This document shows positions 1 through 7,765 of a DNA stretch of 13,243 nucleotides, one piece after another. The stretch is taken from contig CAJGBW010000042.1 of assembly GCA_904501835.1 (NCBI GenBank), positions 1 through 13,243 of the forward strand. Direction: 5' to 3'. Both the position numbers and the translations under genes were made by a program. This stretch comes from an uncultured Bacteroidales bacterium (GTDB lineage: Bacteria; Bacteroidota; Bacteroidia; Bacteroidales; UBA932). The notes under the pieces are model-generated. The model did not search any database. It saw only the letters and a list, made by a program, of their open reading frames with translations, and was not told the DNA's origin. Numbering within the stretch: the first letter of the stretch is position 1; each line of letters opens with the position of its first letter.

Positions 1-1
1 G

Positions 2-883
2 GATATTTCTCCTTCTTTGTCCGAAGAGGTCATGCGCTTTATGGGCGCGCAGCGTTTTGCCTGCCTGACTACGGTGATACGTCAGCAAAAAGAATCTGGT
101 ATTCTTCATAATGCTACCCTTATCCGTCATGCGATTGTAAATCAAGGGGATATGCCTCGTCTGGAGCTGGAGGGTTTTCAGGATGTAGAACGTATCAGTG
201 GCGGAGAGTTGATTGATAGCATTACGCAGGCTTATGAACGTTACGGAGAGGATGAAACCATCATTATTTGCCGTTCCAATAAAAGGGCGAACCGTTATAA
301 TGCCGGTATCCGTTCCATGGTTCAGTTCAAGGAAGAGCGTCTGGTCAGGGATGATAAATTGATGATAGTCAAGAACAATTATAAGTATGTGGAAAATATT
401 GAGGCGCTTGACTATATAGCTAACGGTGATACGGCCAAATTGCAGAATATCTCTTCTTTTGAAGAACGCTATGGGCTTCATTTTGCAACTGCGCGCTTGG
501 TCTTTCCCGATTATAATGACCAGGAAATTAGAGCAAAAGTCATTTTGGATACCTTGGATTCCGAGTCGGCTTGCCTGAGTGATATCCAACAGCAGCAACT
601 CTATCAAGGCGTTTATGCCGATTGGTCACAGGTTTTTAAGACGAAAAAGAAGATTTTTGAGAAGGTCAAGGAAGATGACTATTTCAATGCTCTTCAACTT
701 AAATATGCCAACGCCATTACTGCCCATAAATCCCAGGGCGGTCAGTGGCAATGCGTATTTATTGACAATCCTTTTTGGGCAGATGAAATCTCTGTAGATG
801 ACCTGAAATGGCTCTACACCGCTTTTACACGTGCAACTCGGAAACTTTATCTGGTGAATTTCCGCGACGAAATGTTTGAGTGA
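2..883 (+). CDS. RecD-like superfamily 1B DNA helicase, C-terminal part (5' end outside window)
   Basis: This is the C-terminal ~293 residues of an ATP-dependent DNA helicase of the RecD/Pif1 type. The frame is open from base 2 with no stop, and the TTG or ATG codons near base 17-30 sit inside conserved-looking sequence, so the true start is upstream. Seen in the sequence: the UvrD_C_2-type segment near the C-terminus, ITAHKSQGGQW (about 712-745) followed by VFID, and then YTAFTRATRKLYLV (about 814-855). These match helicase motifs V and VI of RecD-like enzymes, with the R of TRAT as the likely arginine finger. The Walker A and B motifs must lie in the missing N-terminal part. Such enzymes unwind DNA with 5'-3' polarity using ATP, in repair or replication. 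The name RecD2 or a Pif1-like helicase would both fit, and the exact subfamily cannot be decided from this fragment. Its last 59 bp overlap the convergent methyltransferase gene. Confidence 0.88.
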   Translation, partial: DISPSLSEEVMRFMGAQRFACLTTVIRQQKESGILHNATLIRHAIVNQGDMPRLELEGFQDVERISGGELIDSITQAYERYGEDETIIICRSNKRANRYNAGIRSMVQFKEERLVRDDKLMIVKNNYKYVENIEALDYIANGDTAKLQNISSFEERYGLHFATARLVFPDYNDQEIRAKVILDTLDSESACLSDIQQQQLYQGVYADWSQVFKTKKKIFEKVKEDDYFNALQLKYANAITAHKSQGGQWQCVFIDNPFWADEISVDDLKWLYTAFTRATRKLYLVNFRDEMFE

Positions 884-2129
884 CAAAGAGCAGGTTTTCT
901 TTTTCGCCGCACGCGCTTTCACAGGCCAAGGCAAAGATATGTTTTCCCTCTCCACCTTTTCCTTTTGTTTTTCTTCCACCCAGGCGTTTTTTCAGTTCAT
1001 CGCTGCTTAAGGGAAGATTGCGAGCACTTACGTCGGCAGAGGGATATTCTTTTCCGATTTCCTTGATGGTGCGCGAGCCGAAAGGCAAACATAGTTCAAT
1101 TCGATGGCATTTTCCAAGCGAAAGGGGAATCTCTTCGGTCTTTCCTATATAAATATGGGTGCTGTCCGCTAACTTTTTCAGGCCAAAACGCTGACACAAC
1201 AATTTGAAGGCACCGCTTTTTAGCACCGCCTTGCTGGGTTCAAACAGACATTCGGCTTCTTTGATTTCTTTTAAGTCCTTGGCTTTTAGTATTGTAGCGG
1301 CTTTTTCTTCTTCGGGGCTGAAACAAAATTCATTTTCCGACTCCCGAACGGTGATCCGGTATTCTCCTGTATGTTCTCTATCCAGCCAGATTAGCAGTTC
1401 TTTACATTCATTCTGACTTCCAATGACATAAACCTCCTGACATTGAGGGCCTAATGATTCGCAGATGGCGTGAATGTCAGCCATGGGGGAGAGTTTAAGA
1501 AAGAGATAGCGCGCGTGTTGGAATAACTCATCTTTGAGGGCCAAGACATTGGGAGAACAATCTTCCAATCGGAAAACTTTACCGCCTTGAGTATCTCGTC
1601 GCGCCGGGTCTAAAAATAGTATATCTGCTTGAAAATCAGCGAGAATTTCGGCGATACAGGCCTCATTGTCGCCCATATCAAGCTTCTTTTCGGAGCCAAT
1701 AACTGTCTTGCAGCTAAAACGGCAATTATCAATGCCTAATGTCTTGAAGTTTGCTTGGACGGCTTCGGAAAGTGCTCGATTTCTTTCGTTATGCAAGATT
1801 TCTTCGCCTTCTTGTGCAAATGCCCAGCAGTCCACTCCCAATCCTCCACTTAAATCTGCCAGACGAAAATGGGGGACTTTGGAGGCGGCAATTTGCGCTT
1901 TATACAGAGCGGTGTTTTCGCTGGAACATTGTTCACCGGACAGACGGGTGGGATAGACCAAAGAGGCATACCGATAAAAGCTCGGTACTTTGTCCTTTAG
2001 TTTTTTTCTTGTCAGTATCGTATTGACAGCCAATGTGATATCTATACCAGCATACTTTTCTTTCCTTAATAGCAGTTGGTTGATATCCTCATCTTGGTGT
2101 TGGAGAATAAAATCTTCAAAAGCCGTCAT
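825..2129 (-). CDS. class I SAM-dependent methyltransferase with THUMP-like C-terminal domain (PG_1098-like)
   Basis: 434 residues, probably a cytoplasmic methyltransferase acting on an RNA or nucleic-acid-related substrate. Its true substrate is not known to me. Seen: a helical N-terminal region (1-85), SAM-binding motif I ADLSGGLGVD (91-100), an acidic residue after the next strand (E115), and the motif IV-like FLDPARRD (172-179). The C-terminal region from about 297 (EPSKAVLKSGAFKLL) to 420 matches what I know of the ferredoxin-like and THUMP-like domains of the Porphyromonas PG_1098 family. THUMP domains usually bind tRNA or rRNA, which is the basis for inferring an RNA target. It is the last gene of the glp operon: its ATG overlaps the glpT stop by one base (TAATG), suggesting translational coupling. 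Its last ~12-15 residues appear to extend past the usual family end, and the gene overlaps the convergent helicase gene by 59 bp. Family call is firm; function is inferred. Confidence 0.88.
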   Translation of the reverse strand: MTAFEDFILQHQDEDINQLLLRKEKYAGIDITLAVNTILTRKKLKDKVPSFYRYASLVYPTRLSGEQCSSENTALYKAQIAASKVPHFRLADLSGGLGVDCWAFAQEGEEILHNERNRALSEAVQANFKTLGIDNCRFSCKTVIGSEKKLDMGDNEACIAEILADFQADILFLDPARRDTQGGKVFRLEDCSPNVLALKDELFQHARYLFLKLSPMADIHAICESLGPQCQEVYVIGSQNECKELLIWLDREHTGEYRITVRESENEFCFSPEEEKAATILKAKDLKEIKEAECLFEPSKAVLKSGAFKLLCQRFGLKKLADSTHIYIGKTEEIPLSLGKCHRIELCLPFGSRTIKEIGKEYPSADVSARNLPLSSDELKKRLGGRKTKGKGGEGKHIFALACESACGEKENLLFVTQTFRRGNSPDKVSELHV

Positions 2130-3535
2130 TATGCCAGTTTCTTCTCACTCTTCCACATAAGCGCACAGAGAACCACGCCCACAATGGCGCCAATGACAAA
2201 TACCAGGTTGGCTGTGTCCCAGTTGGTGGATTCCACCACGCCTCCTACGAAAATTTTGGACAGCAATGAGTCTCCAAATAAGTAACCGAAAAGTCCCACG
2301 AAACCGGCAGCCGTTCCAGCCGCATTTTTAGGAACCAGGTTGAGAGCTTGAATGCCGATGAGGGCCACAGGTCCGTAAATGAAGAATCCAATCAGAATCA
2401 GCGCAGCATAAATCAAAGTCTTGGTGAGGGTAATGGCACTGGCAGAATCAGGAGCCAATGCGCCAGCGATATTACCGGCTTGCCAATATAAAAGAACGCC
2501 GACAAAGACCGCCATCATACAAAATACGTTCATCGGAGCGCAACGTCCTTTGAAGAATTTGGAGGAAGCCCAACCGCAGGCAATGGTACCGATGGCACCT
2601 ACATAGTTATGAATGGAGAAGGCCAATTTACTTTCAGCTTTATCCATAATGCCGCACTCTTGCAGGTAGGTAGGCGCCCAATCGCCAATTCCGTAGCGGA
2701 CCATATATACCATGACATTGCTGAAAGCGACCACCCAAAGCAATTTATTTTTCAAGACATAATCTACGAAAAGGACCTTAAAGGGAAGTTTTTCGCCGGC
2801 TTGTCCTTTGGTCTTAACGCCGGAATAATCCTTTCTCCAATCATTGACAGAGGGGAGTCCGCATGATTCGGGCGTATCACGCAAAGCCCACCAGCAGAAT
2901 AGGGCAATGAGGATGGCTGCGGCGGCGGGAACAATGAAATCGGCACGCCAGGTCTGGGCAATACCCATGCTGCCAAATACCACGACACCCCAACTGGCTA
3001 AAAGTCCCAAGGAACCGCTGCCGATGGTGTGTGAAGTGTTCCATACGGACATTTTGAAACTGCGTTCGTTGGGCGAGAACCAATGCGCCATGATGCGTCC
3101 GCAAGGAGGCCACCCCATACCGGAGAGCCAACCGATAACGGCCATCAACGCGAAAATCAGACTGACATTGAGGGCTATATTACTACCAAAAGGAAGCAAG
3201 CCGGTACAAATCATAGCCAAGGCAGACAACACAAGGCCCACGCAGAGGAATTTACGGGCGTCCGAACGGTCGGAAATACTACCCATGATAAATTTGCTGA
3301 AAGCGTAAGCAATGGATACCGCCGACATGGCAATACCGAGTCCGGCTTTGTCCAAGAGGCCTTCTTCAATCATATCAGGCCCTGCCAAAGAAAGGTTTTT
3401 ACGAACCAGATAATAACCGGCATATCCTAAAAAGGCGCCGATGAATACCTTGATTCTCATGGATTTATATTCTTTATCAATCTTCTCTTCAGGCAATTGG
3501 GGCTTGGGCTGGGGAGGGTCAAAAAAACGAGCCAT
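2129..3535 (-). CDS. glpT: glycerol-3-phosphate:phosphate antiporter, MFS organophosphate transporter
   Basis: 468 residues of an inner-membrane 12-helix major facilitator protein that imports glycerol-3-phosphate in exchange for inorganic phosphate. It aligns by eye with E. coli GlpT along nearly its whole length: GYYLVRKN (40-47), SIAYAFSKFIMGSISDRS (74-91), GMGWPPCGR (139-147), RDTPESCGLP (219-228), YMVRYGIGDWAPTYL (277-291) and AAGTAAGFVGLFGYL (405-419). The two substrate-binding arginines of E. coli GlpT (R45, R269) correspond to R45 and R280 here, and its functional histidine H165 to H169, so phosphate-ester binding should be intact. The close relatives UhpT, UhpC and PgtP carry other phosphate esters. 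The near-identity in the GlpT motifs and its place directly after glpABC favour G3P. It follows glpC by 22 bp and its stop overlaps the next start. I see no strong Shine-Dalgarno sequence before it. Confidence 0.93.
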   Translation of the reverse strand: MARFFDPPQPKPQLPEEKIDKEYKSMRIKVFIGAFLGYAGYYLVRKNLSLAGPDMIEEGLLDKAGLGIAMSAVSIAYAFSKFIMGSISDRSDARKFLCVGLVLSALAMICTGLLPFGSNIALNVSLIFALMAVIGWLSGMGWPPCGRIMAHWFSPNERSFKMSVWNTSHTIGSGSLGLLASWGVVVFGSMGIAQTWRADFIVPAAAAILIALFCWWALRDTPESCGLPSVNDWRKDYSGVKTKGQAGEKLPFKVLFVDYVLKNKLLWVVAFSNVMVYMVRYGIGDWAPTYLQECGIMDKAESKLAFSIHNYVGAIGTIACGWASSKFFKGRCAPMNVFCMMAVFVGVLLYWQAGNIAGALAPDSASAITLTKTLIYAALILIGFFIYGPVALIGIQALNLVPKNAAGTAAGFVGLFGYLFGDSLLSKIFVGGVVESTNWDTANLVFVIGAIVGVVLCALMWKSEKKLA

Positions 3536-3557
3536 AGTTTTATCTGTCTAAAAGGGG

Positions 3558-4790
3558 TTAGCGTATTTGATTCAGGCGTTGGGTTTCTTCCACGTCCAGG
3601 GCATCCGCCAAAATACAGATGGGATTCATAACCTGGAATCCGGTGGACATTTCAATCTGCCATTTGCAGGTCTCACATTCCGTGGCAACATAGTCGGGAT
3701 TGGCGTAGCGAATGTTGTCAAAGAGTTTGCTGCCAATGCTTTGCGAGAATTCGTAATTTTCTTTTTTGAAACCGAAAGTGCCGGCAATACCGCAGCAGGA
3801 ACTTTCCAAAATCTCCAATTGAACTCCGGGAATCATCTTGAGAAGTTGGGTCGAATAAATCCACCAGCCCAATCTCTCCATGTGGCAGGCCGTATGGTAG
3901 GCAATTTTCTTTTGATAGTCTTTCTTGAAGGCCAATTTGATTTCACCCGCATCCACCTTTTCAAAGATGAATTTCAGGGCCATCTGGATCTTGTCACGCA
4001 CGTCGCTGTTGTCAAGTCCCAAGATGTGAGGATATTCATCTCGCATCGTCATGGTGCAGGTGGAACTGGTCGTCAGTACCACGCTGCCGGCTTTGCGAAT
4101 GGAGCGGAGGTTGGTTTTGGCTTGACGGGTAGCCTGTTTTTGCATACCGTTGGAAATCAAGGCAACACCACAGCATTTCTCTTTGTCCAACAGTTGAACG
4201 CCGTATCCACAAGCATTAAGTACCTTTATCAGGTCTTGCGATAGCTTGGGATAGTTGTAGTTGGCATAGCAACCGTGGAAATAGTATATCTTTTTGTCAA
4301 ATTTCTTTTGTGTCTTGGCAGCCTTGCGCTTGTACCAGCTTTCAAATGTTTCTTTTGCGTAAGTGGGGAATTCGCGGTGGTGGTCAATACCCAGCACTCC
4401 GTCCATCATTTTCTTGGAAATATCCCATTTCAAGACAGGGTTGATGATGGGAGAGAAGGGAACTGCCAGACTACCCATGATGTCGGTGTTGGCCAAAATC
4501 ATTTCGCGAAGTCCCGGTTTGCATTCGCCCGAGGCCAATTTGGCGCGTGCGATAATATCTCCAATTTTAACGCCGGAAGGACAAGCTACCTCGCAGCGTT
4601 TGCAGTTGAGGCAGTATTTCAAGGCATAATCGTAGAATTTTTTGTCTTTGAGACGGTATCTTTCCCCGTCAGGACCTGCTTGTTTGGGACCTATATAGCA
4701 AGGGTTGACAGCGGCCATCGGGCAATATGCCGTGCAGACCGTACATTTGATACATTCCTGGAAACTATTGTCTTTCATCTTCTTGCTCAT
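3558..4790 (-). CDS. glpC: anaerobic glycerol-3-phosphate dehydrogenase subunit C (iron-sulfur, quinone-linked)
   Basis: 410 residues, close to the ~400 of E. coli GlpC. This subunit docks GlpAB to the membrane and moves electrons from the flavin subunits to the quinone pool. Seen: two ferredoxin-type 4Fe-4S motifs, C13-x2-C16-x2-C19-x3-C23-P and C60-x2-C63-x2-C66-x3-C70-P. The C-terminal half has two cysteine-rich CCG domains, with KCCGVALISNG in the first and SCCGIAGTFGF in the second, plus their upstream partners HGCYANY and HTACHME. CCG domains are shared with heterodisulfide reductase HdrB, LutA and GlcF, and bind special Fe-S clusters. No obvious transmembrane helix is seen, so membrane contact is probably peripheral. 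The ATG lies 26 bp inside glpB, in another frame, and codon 5 is a second possible ATG (4778). No clear Shine-Dalgarno precedes it, so translation may depend on glpB. Context makes LutA or GlcF unlikely. Confidence 0.93.
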   Translation of the reverse strand: MSKKMKDNSFQECIKCTVCTAYCPMAAVNPCYIGPKQAGPDGERYRLKDKKFYDYALKYCLNCKRCEVACPSGVKIGDIIARAKLASGECKPGLREMILANTDIMGSLAVPFSPIINPVLKWDISKKMMDGVLGIDHHREFPTYAKETFESWYKRKAAKTQKKFDKKIYYFHGCYANYNYPKLSQDLIKVLNACGYGVQLLDKEKCCGVALISNGMQKQATRQAKTNLRSIRKAGSVVLTTSSTCTMTMRDEYPHILGLDNSDVRDKIQMALKFIFEKVDAGEIKLAFKKDYQKKIAYHTACHMERLGWWIYSTQLLKMIPGVQLEILESSCCGIAGTFGFKKENYEFSQSIGSKLFDNIRYANPDYVATECETCKWQIEMSTGFQVMNPICILADALDVEETQRLNQIR

Positions 4791-6009
4791 TAATGATTAG
4801 GTTGGCTACATGAAGCCCGCTGATGGCACTGATTCCGCCCATGCAAGGGGTTTTCAAGGGAGAATTGCCCGCTAACATTTGACCTGTGGCATAGGCGTTT
4901 TTCAATACTTCATCTTTCAAATAGACGTGGAATTGATTGTCGGTCTTGACGCCAAAGCTCATATAGGGCTGCTCGCCATAAATGTTGGGATTAAACCAAT
5001 CTCCATGTTCGCCCTTATATTCCATATCCAAATTGGCTATGGGTTCGTAAATACGTTCTTTGCTGGCTCGGAGTCCGGTGCTGAAGAAACTTCCACAGGC
5101 AAAAATGAATTTATCTGCACTGAATTTGCTGTCGCTGTGTCTTTCTGAGGTGACACTCATCACTTTGCCGTTCTGGACTTCGGCTGAAATCACGCTGTCG
5201 CCACTGATGAATGTGCCGCCGAGTGCTTGGAAGCGTTTTTTTAAGAGTTGCTGCAAGCGGATACCCGGAACGGAAGGGGACATGGTCGGTACAAAAGCAG
5301 CCGGTCTGTCCAATTTGCTTAAAATGCGGTAGGCAGGGGTGGCGTTTTCCAATCCGAAAATGGCTGGAAGTAAAATGTATTCTTCGTCTTTGAGTTGTGC
5401 GTTGATGGCTTCAGCCAGACGGTCAATGGCATATCCCTCCAAAACCCTGGCTAAATTCGCTGAGCGGAATTCGCTGGCATTTTCACGCAATTGCTCGATT
5501 TCTGCCACGCTCACTTCGCAGGAACGGGCTTGAATTCCCTTGGAGGCCAATCCGGACGCGACGAAATCTACATTAAAGTCCAAAAATCCTTTGATTCCGG
5601 CCACCAATACCTTTTTGGGCAGATTCTCTTCCTCGAAATGTGCCATTTCGTCCATGCTCATCCAAGTGGCTTTTAATAACCCCATAGGCGTGACGCGCCA
5701 ATGATTGTGACGAATGTCTGCGTGCATTTCAATACCGGCTCTTTCAAAGAGTCCGGCGGCTTGCGCGCGAAGCATAAAGAGAGCCTGTTCGCCTATTTTA
5801 TGGTAGGGATGATTCTCGGGGAGTTGCGCGAGAAGTGTTTCAAACGATGTCTCTGTGTCGTTTCCGGCAAATTCCAAACTGCCGCTCGAAAAGTTCAAGG
5901 TGCTTTGTCCTTGCGATATGATAAGGCATTTCTTACCGGATTCAGCCAAAGCAATGCCGCAGCACAGTCCGCTCAATCCACCGCCAATAATGATTGTATC
6001 GTATCTCAT
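4765..6009 (-). CDS. glpB: anaerobic glycerol-3-phosphate dehydrogenase subunit B (flavoprotein)
   Basis: 414 residues, near the ~419 of E. coli GlpB. GlpB is the second flavoprotein of the anaerobic G3P dehydrogenase and relays electrons from GlpA to GlpC. Seen: a dinucleotide-binding Rossmann start, DTIIIGGGLSGLCCG (4-18), ending in a short strand LIIS. A second flavin-contact region lies near FIFACGSFFSTGL, and the C-terminal GMLAGNSPLKTPCMGGIS matches the FAD-domain closing segment of this family. It starts 2 bp after the glpA stop. An excellent Shine-Dalgarno, AAGGAGA, lies 7 nt before the ATG within the end of glpA (6017-6023), which supports this start. Its 3' end overlaps glpC by 26 bp. 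Order A-B-C matches the enterobacterial glpABC operon. No frameshift or missing motif is visible. Confidence 0.93.
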   Translation of the reverse strand: MRYDTIIIGGGLSGLCCGIALAESGKKCLIISQGQSTLNFSSGSLEFAGNDTETSFETLLAQLPENHPYHKIGEQALFMLRAQAAGLFERAGIEMHADIRHNHWRVTPMGLLKATWMSMDEMAHFEEENLPKKVLVAGIKGFLDFNVDFVASGLASKGIQARSCEVSVAEIEQLRENASEFRSANLARVLEGYAIDRLAEAINAQLKDEEYILLPAIFGLENATPAYRILSKLDRPAAFVPTMSPSVPGIRLQQLLKKRFQALGGTFISGDSVISAEVQNGKVMSVTSERHSDSKFSADKFIFACGSFFSTGLRASKERIYEPIANLDMEYKGEHGDWFNPNIYGEQPYMSFGVKTDNQFHVYLKDEVLKNAYATGQMLAGNSPLKTPCMGGISAISGLHVANLIINEQEDERQ

Positions 6010-6011
6010 AT

Positions 6012-7643
6012 CTATTTCTCCTTTTCCAATACAGGATGTTCATCCTGGTTATTTTTATAGTAAGCATCCACTCCACACAATCCTTGGTAGATATAGGATG
6101 TAAACTGAGCTTCGCGTACGGTGTTGCCCCAAGTGACAGGATACATACCTTTCCAGCGTTCCTGCAAGAAAGAAGCAAGGTCTTCCTTGGCTTTATCGGC
6201 GCAACCATTGGCTTTGGCAATCAATCCGGCAGCGCGGCAGGCGCAAACTTCGCCTTGACAGGTACCCATGCCCAAACGCGTGCGTCGGCGTACATTGACG
6301 ATGTTTTTCGCGCCCAATTTATCAATACTGTAATTGACTTCGCCCACAGACACCACTTCGCATTCACAGGCCAAAGCGTTATCAAAAGCATTGTCGTGAG
6401 CAATTTGTGAAATGTTGCTTCCGTGTCGTCCCCACGCTGCTTTCTGACTGCTTCTGTCCGCTTTTTTCGCGCTGTCTTTGATGGATTCGGATCCTACGAG
6501 CGGGGTGGTTGCCGTCGTACATTTCTGCGTATTTCCCAATTTTTGACACACCATATCGGTTGCCATTTCTGCCATCAGACGGTAGGTCATCAATTTTCCT
6601 CCTGTGATGGTAATCAGTCCGGGGATGCCGTCACGGGTTTCGTGGTCCAGACAAACAATGCCTCGGCTGATGCTTCGACCGCTCGGATCGTCGTCTGAAG
6701 CGACCAAAGGACGTACTCCTGCGTATCCTCTCAAAATGCGTGTTTGGGCGAGTGAGGGAGCCAATTTGATACTTTCGTTATAGAGCAGGTCGGCTTCTTC
6801 AGGCGTTACACGCACGTGGTCGCACTCTTCAATGGGAATGCGGGTGGACGTTGTTCCAATCAAACAAATGGTATCTCCCGGCACCAAAATGTCAGCGTCT
6901 GCGGGTTTACGGCAACGATTGATGACCACATTGTTGACACGGTGTCCGAAAATCAGCAACGCACCTTTCGCAGGAAACATATTGACGGTCGCGCCCGCTT
7001 TTTTAGCCAGCAGACTACCCCAAATGCCACCGGCGTTGACCGTAATCGTAGCGTAGAATTCTTTTTCTTTTTTGTCAATATGGCTCAAGGCTTTGACACC
7101 GACGATACGGCCGCTGTCATCTTTGATGAAGGAGGTGACTTCGTGATAGGTGAGTACTTCGGCACCATGAAGTTGGGCATCGTAGGCATTGTAGATGGTC
7201 AATCTGAACGGATCCACAGCGCCATCCGGTACTTTGACAGCCCCGATGAGTGAGGGATTGACGGACGGCTCCATACGGATGGCATCTTTGGGATCAATGG
7301 CCTCTGCGTTGATTCCTGCATTGCGGCAGGACTCTATGAATTTCTTTTGGTAATTCAAATCGTCTTCCGGCAGGGTAATGAAAAGGCCTTCCGTCTCTTC
7401 CACGCAATGCGCGGCGATTTTGCGAAGGGTCATGTTTTCGCGTATGCACTCGGCGGCTGCCTCTGCATCTGTAACCGCGTAGCGTGCTCCACTATGCAAC
7501 AGACCGTGGTTTCGTCCTGTTGCTCCGTTGGTCAAGTCAAATCGCTCCAAAAGCAGCACTTTTAGTCCTCGGAGCGCACAATCTCGGGCACATCCGGCTC
7601 CTGTAATACCGCCTCCAATGATGATGACATCGTAATGTTTCAT
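6012..7643 (-). CDS. glpA: anaerobic glycerol-3-phosphate dehydrogenase subunit A (catalytic, FAD)
   Basis: 543 residues, almost the same as E. coli GlpA (542). It oxidises sn-glycerol-3-phosphate to dihydroxyacetone phosphate with FAD. Seen: the N-terminal FAD motif DVIIIGGGITGAGCARD (5-21), the family signature GATGRNHGLLHSGARY (40-55), RGYAGVRPL (305-313), and the FAD-closing segment ITITGGKLMTYR (344-355). A C-terminal BFD-type [2Fe-2S] domain carries C426-x-C428 and C462-x4-C467. This domain separates the anaerobic GlpA type from the aerobic GlpD type. The ATG has AAAGGA 4 nt upstream (7648-7653). It is the first gene of the operon, reading away from a nitroreductase-like gene across a 122 bp promoter region. 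Neighbouring glpB and glpC make the complex complete. In Bacteroidetes the electrons would probably go to menaquinone and fumarate reductase, which is inference. Confidence 0.95.
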   Translation of the reverse strand: MKHYDVIIIGGGITGAGCARDCALRGLKVLLLERFDLTNGATGRNHGLLHSGARYAVTDAEAAAECIRENMTLRKIAAHCVEETEGLFITLPEDDLNYQKKFIESCRNAGINAEAIDPKDAIRMEPSVNPSLIGAVKVPDGAVDPFRLTIYNAYDAQLHGAEVLTYHEVTSFIKDDSGRIVGVKALSHIDKKEKEFYATITVNAGGIWGSLLAKKAGATVNMFPAKGALLIFGHRVNNVVINRCRKPADADILVPGDTICLIGTTSTRIPIEECDHVRVTPEEADLLYNESIKLAPSLAQTRILRGYAGVRPLVASDDDPSGRSISRGIVCLDHETRDGIPGLITITGGKLMTYRLMAEMATDMVCQKLGNTQKCTTATTPLVGSESIKDSAKKADRSSQKAAWGRHGSNISQIAHDNAFDNALACECEVVSVGEVNYSIDKLGAKNIVNVRRRTRLGMGTCQGEVCACRAAGLIAKANGCADKAKEDLASFLQERWKGMYPVTWGNTVREAQFTSYIYQGLCGVDAYYKNNQDEHPVLEKEK

Positions 7644-7675
7644 AAAGTCCTTTGATGTTTCAATTGTAAATCCTA

Positions 7676-7706
7676 CAAATTTAACAAAAATATCTCTTTA
7701 TTGAAA
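7676..7706 (-). promoter_or_regulatory. candidate Bacteroidetes-type promoter of the glp operon
   Basis: On the minus strand, TAAATTTG (7683 to 7676) matches the Bacteroidetes -7 consensus TAnnTTTG exactly. A -33-like TTTC (7706 to 7703; consensus TTTG) lies 19 bp further upstream, which is the usual spacing. Transcription would start near 7668-7670 and give a ~25 nt leader before glpA, containing the AAAGGA ribosome site. A second exact -7 match, TATTTTTG (7692 to 7685), lies just upstream but has no good -33 partner. Assigned by pattern only. Confidence 0.5.
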
Positions 7707-7727
7707 GGTAAATTTGTGCTATTTTTG
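7700..7727 (+). promoter_or_regulatory. candidate Bacteroidetes-type promoter of the nitroreductase-like gene
   Basis: TATTTTTG (7720-7727) is an exact TAnnTTTG match. The best -33-like partner is ATTG (7700-7703), at a rather short spacing of 16 bp. A second exact match, TAAATTTG (7709-7716), lies just upstream without a recognisable -33. With the first choice, transcription would start near 7733 and leave a leader of about 33 nt containing an AAGGA site (7753-7757), 8 nt before the ATG. The -33 region coincides with that of the opposite glpA promoter. Confidence 0.42.
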
Positions 7728-7765
7728 CGTCGTGCAATGATTCTATAATTAAAAGGATAGCTAAA

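Noticed and set aside
3567..4244. Plus-strand open frame of 225 codons opposite glpC
   Set aside because: It lies opposite a well-supported gene, has no promoter or ribosome site that I can see, and looks like the antisense of GlpC codons. Same reasoning for the 4275-4793, 10731-11378 and 6816-7253 frames.
7652..7663. TTGATGTTTCAA in the glpA leader, resembling an FNR/CRP-family half-site pair
   Set aside because: The TTGA and TCAA arms are 4 bp apart, not the 6 bp of an FNR box (TTGATnnnnATCAA), and the motif lies downstream of the likely transcription start. Too weak to call.
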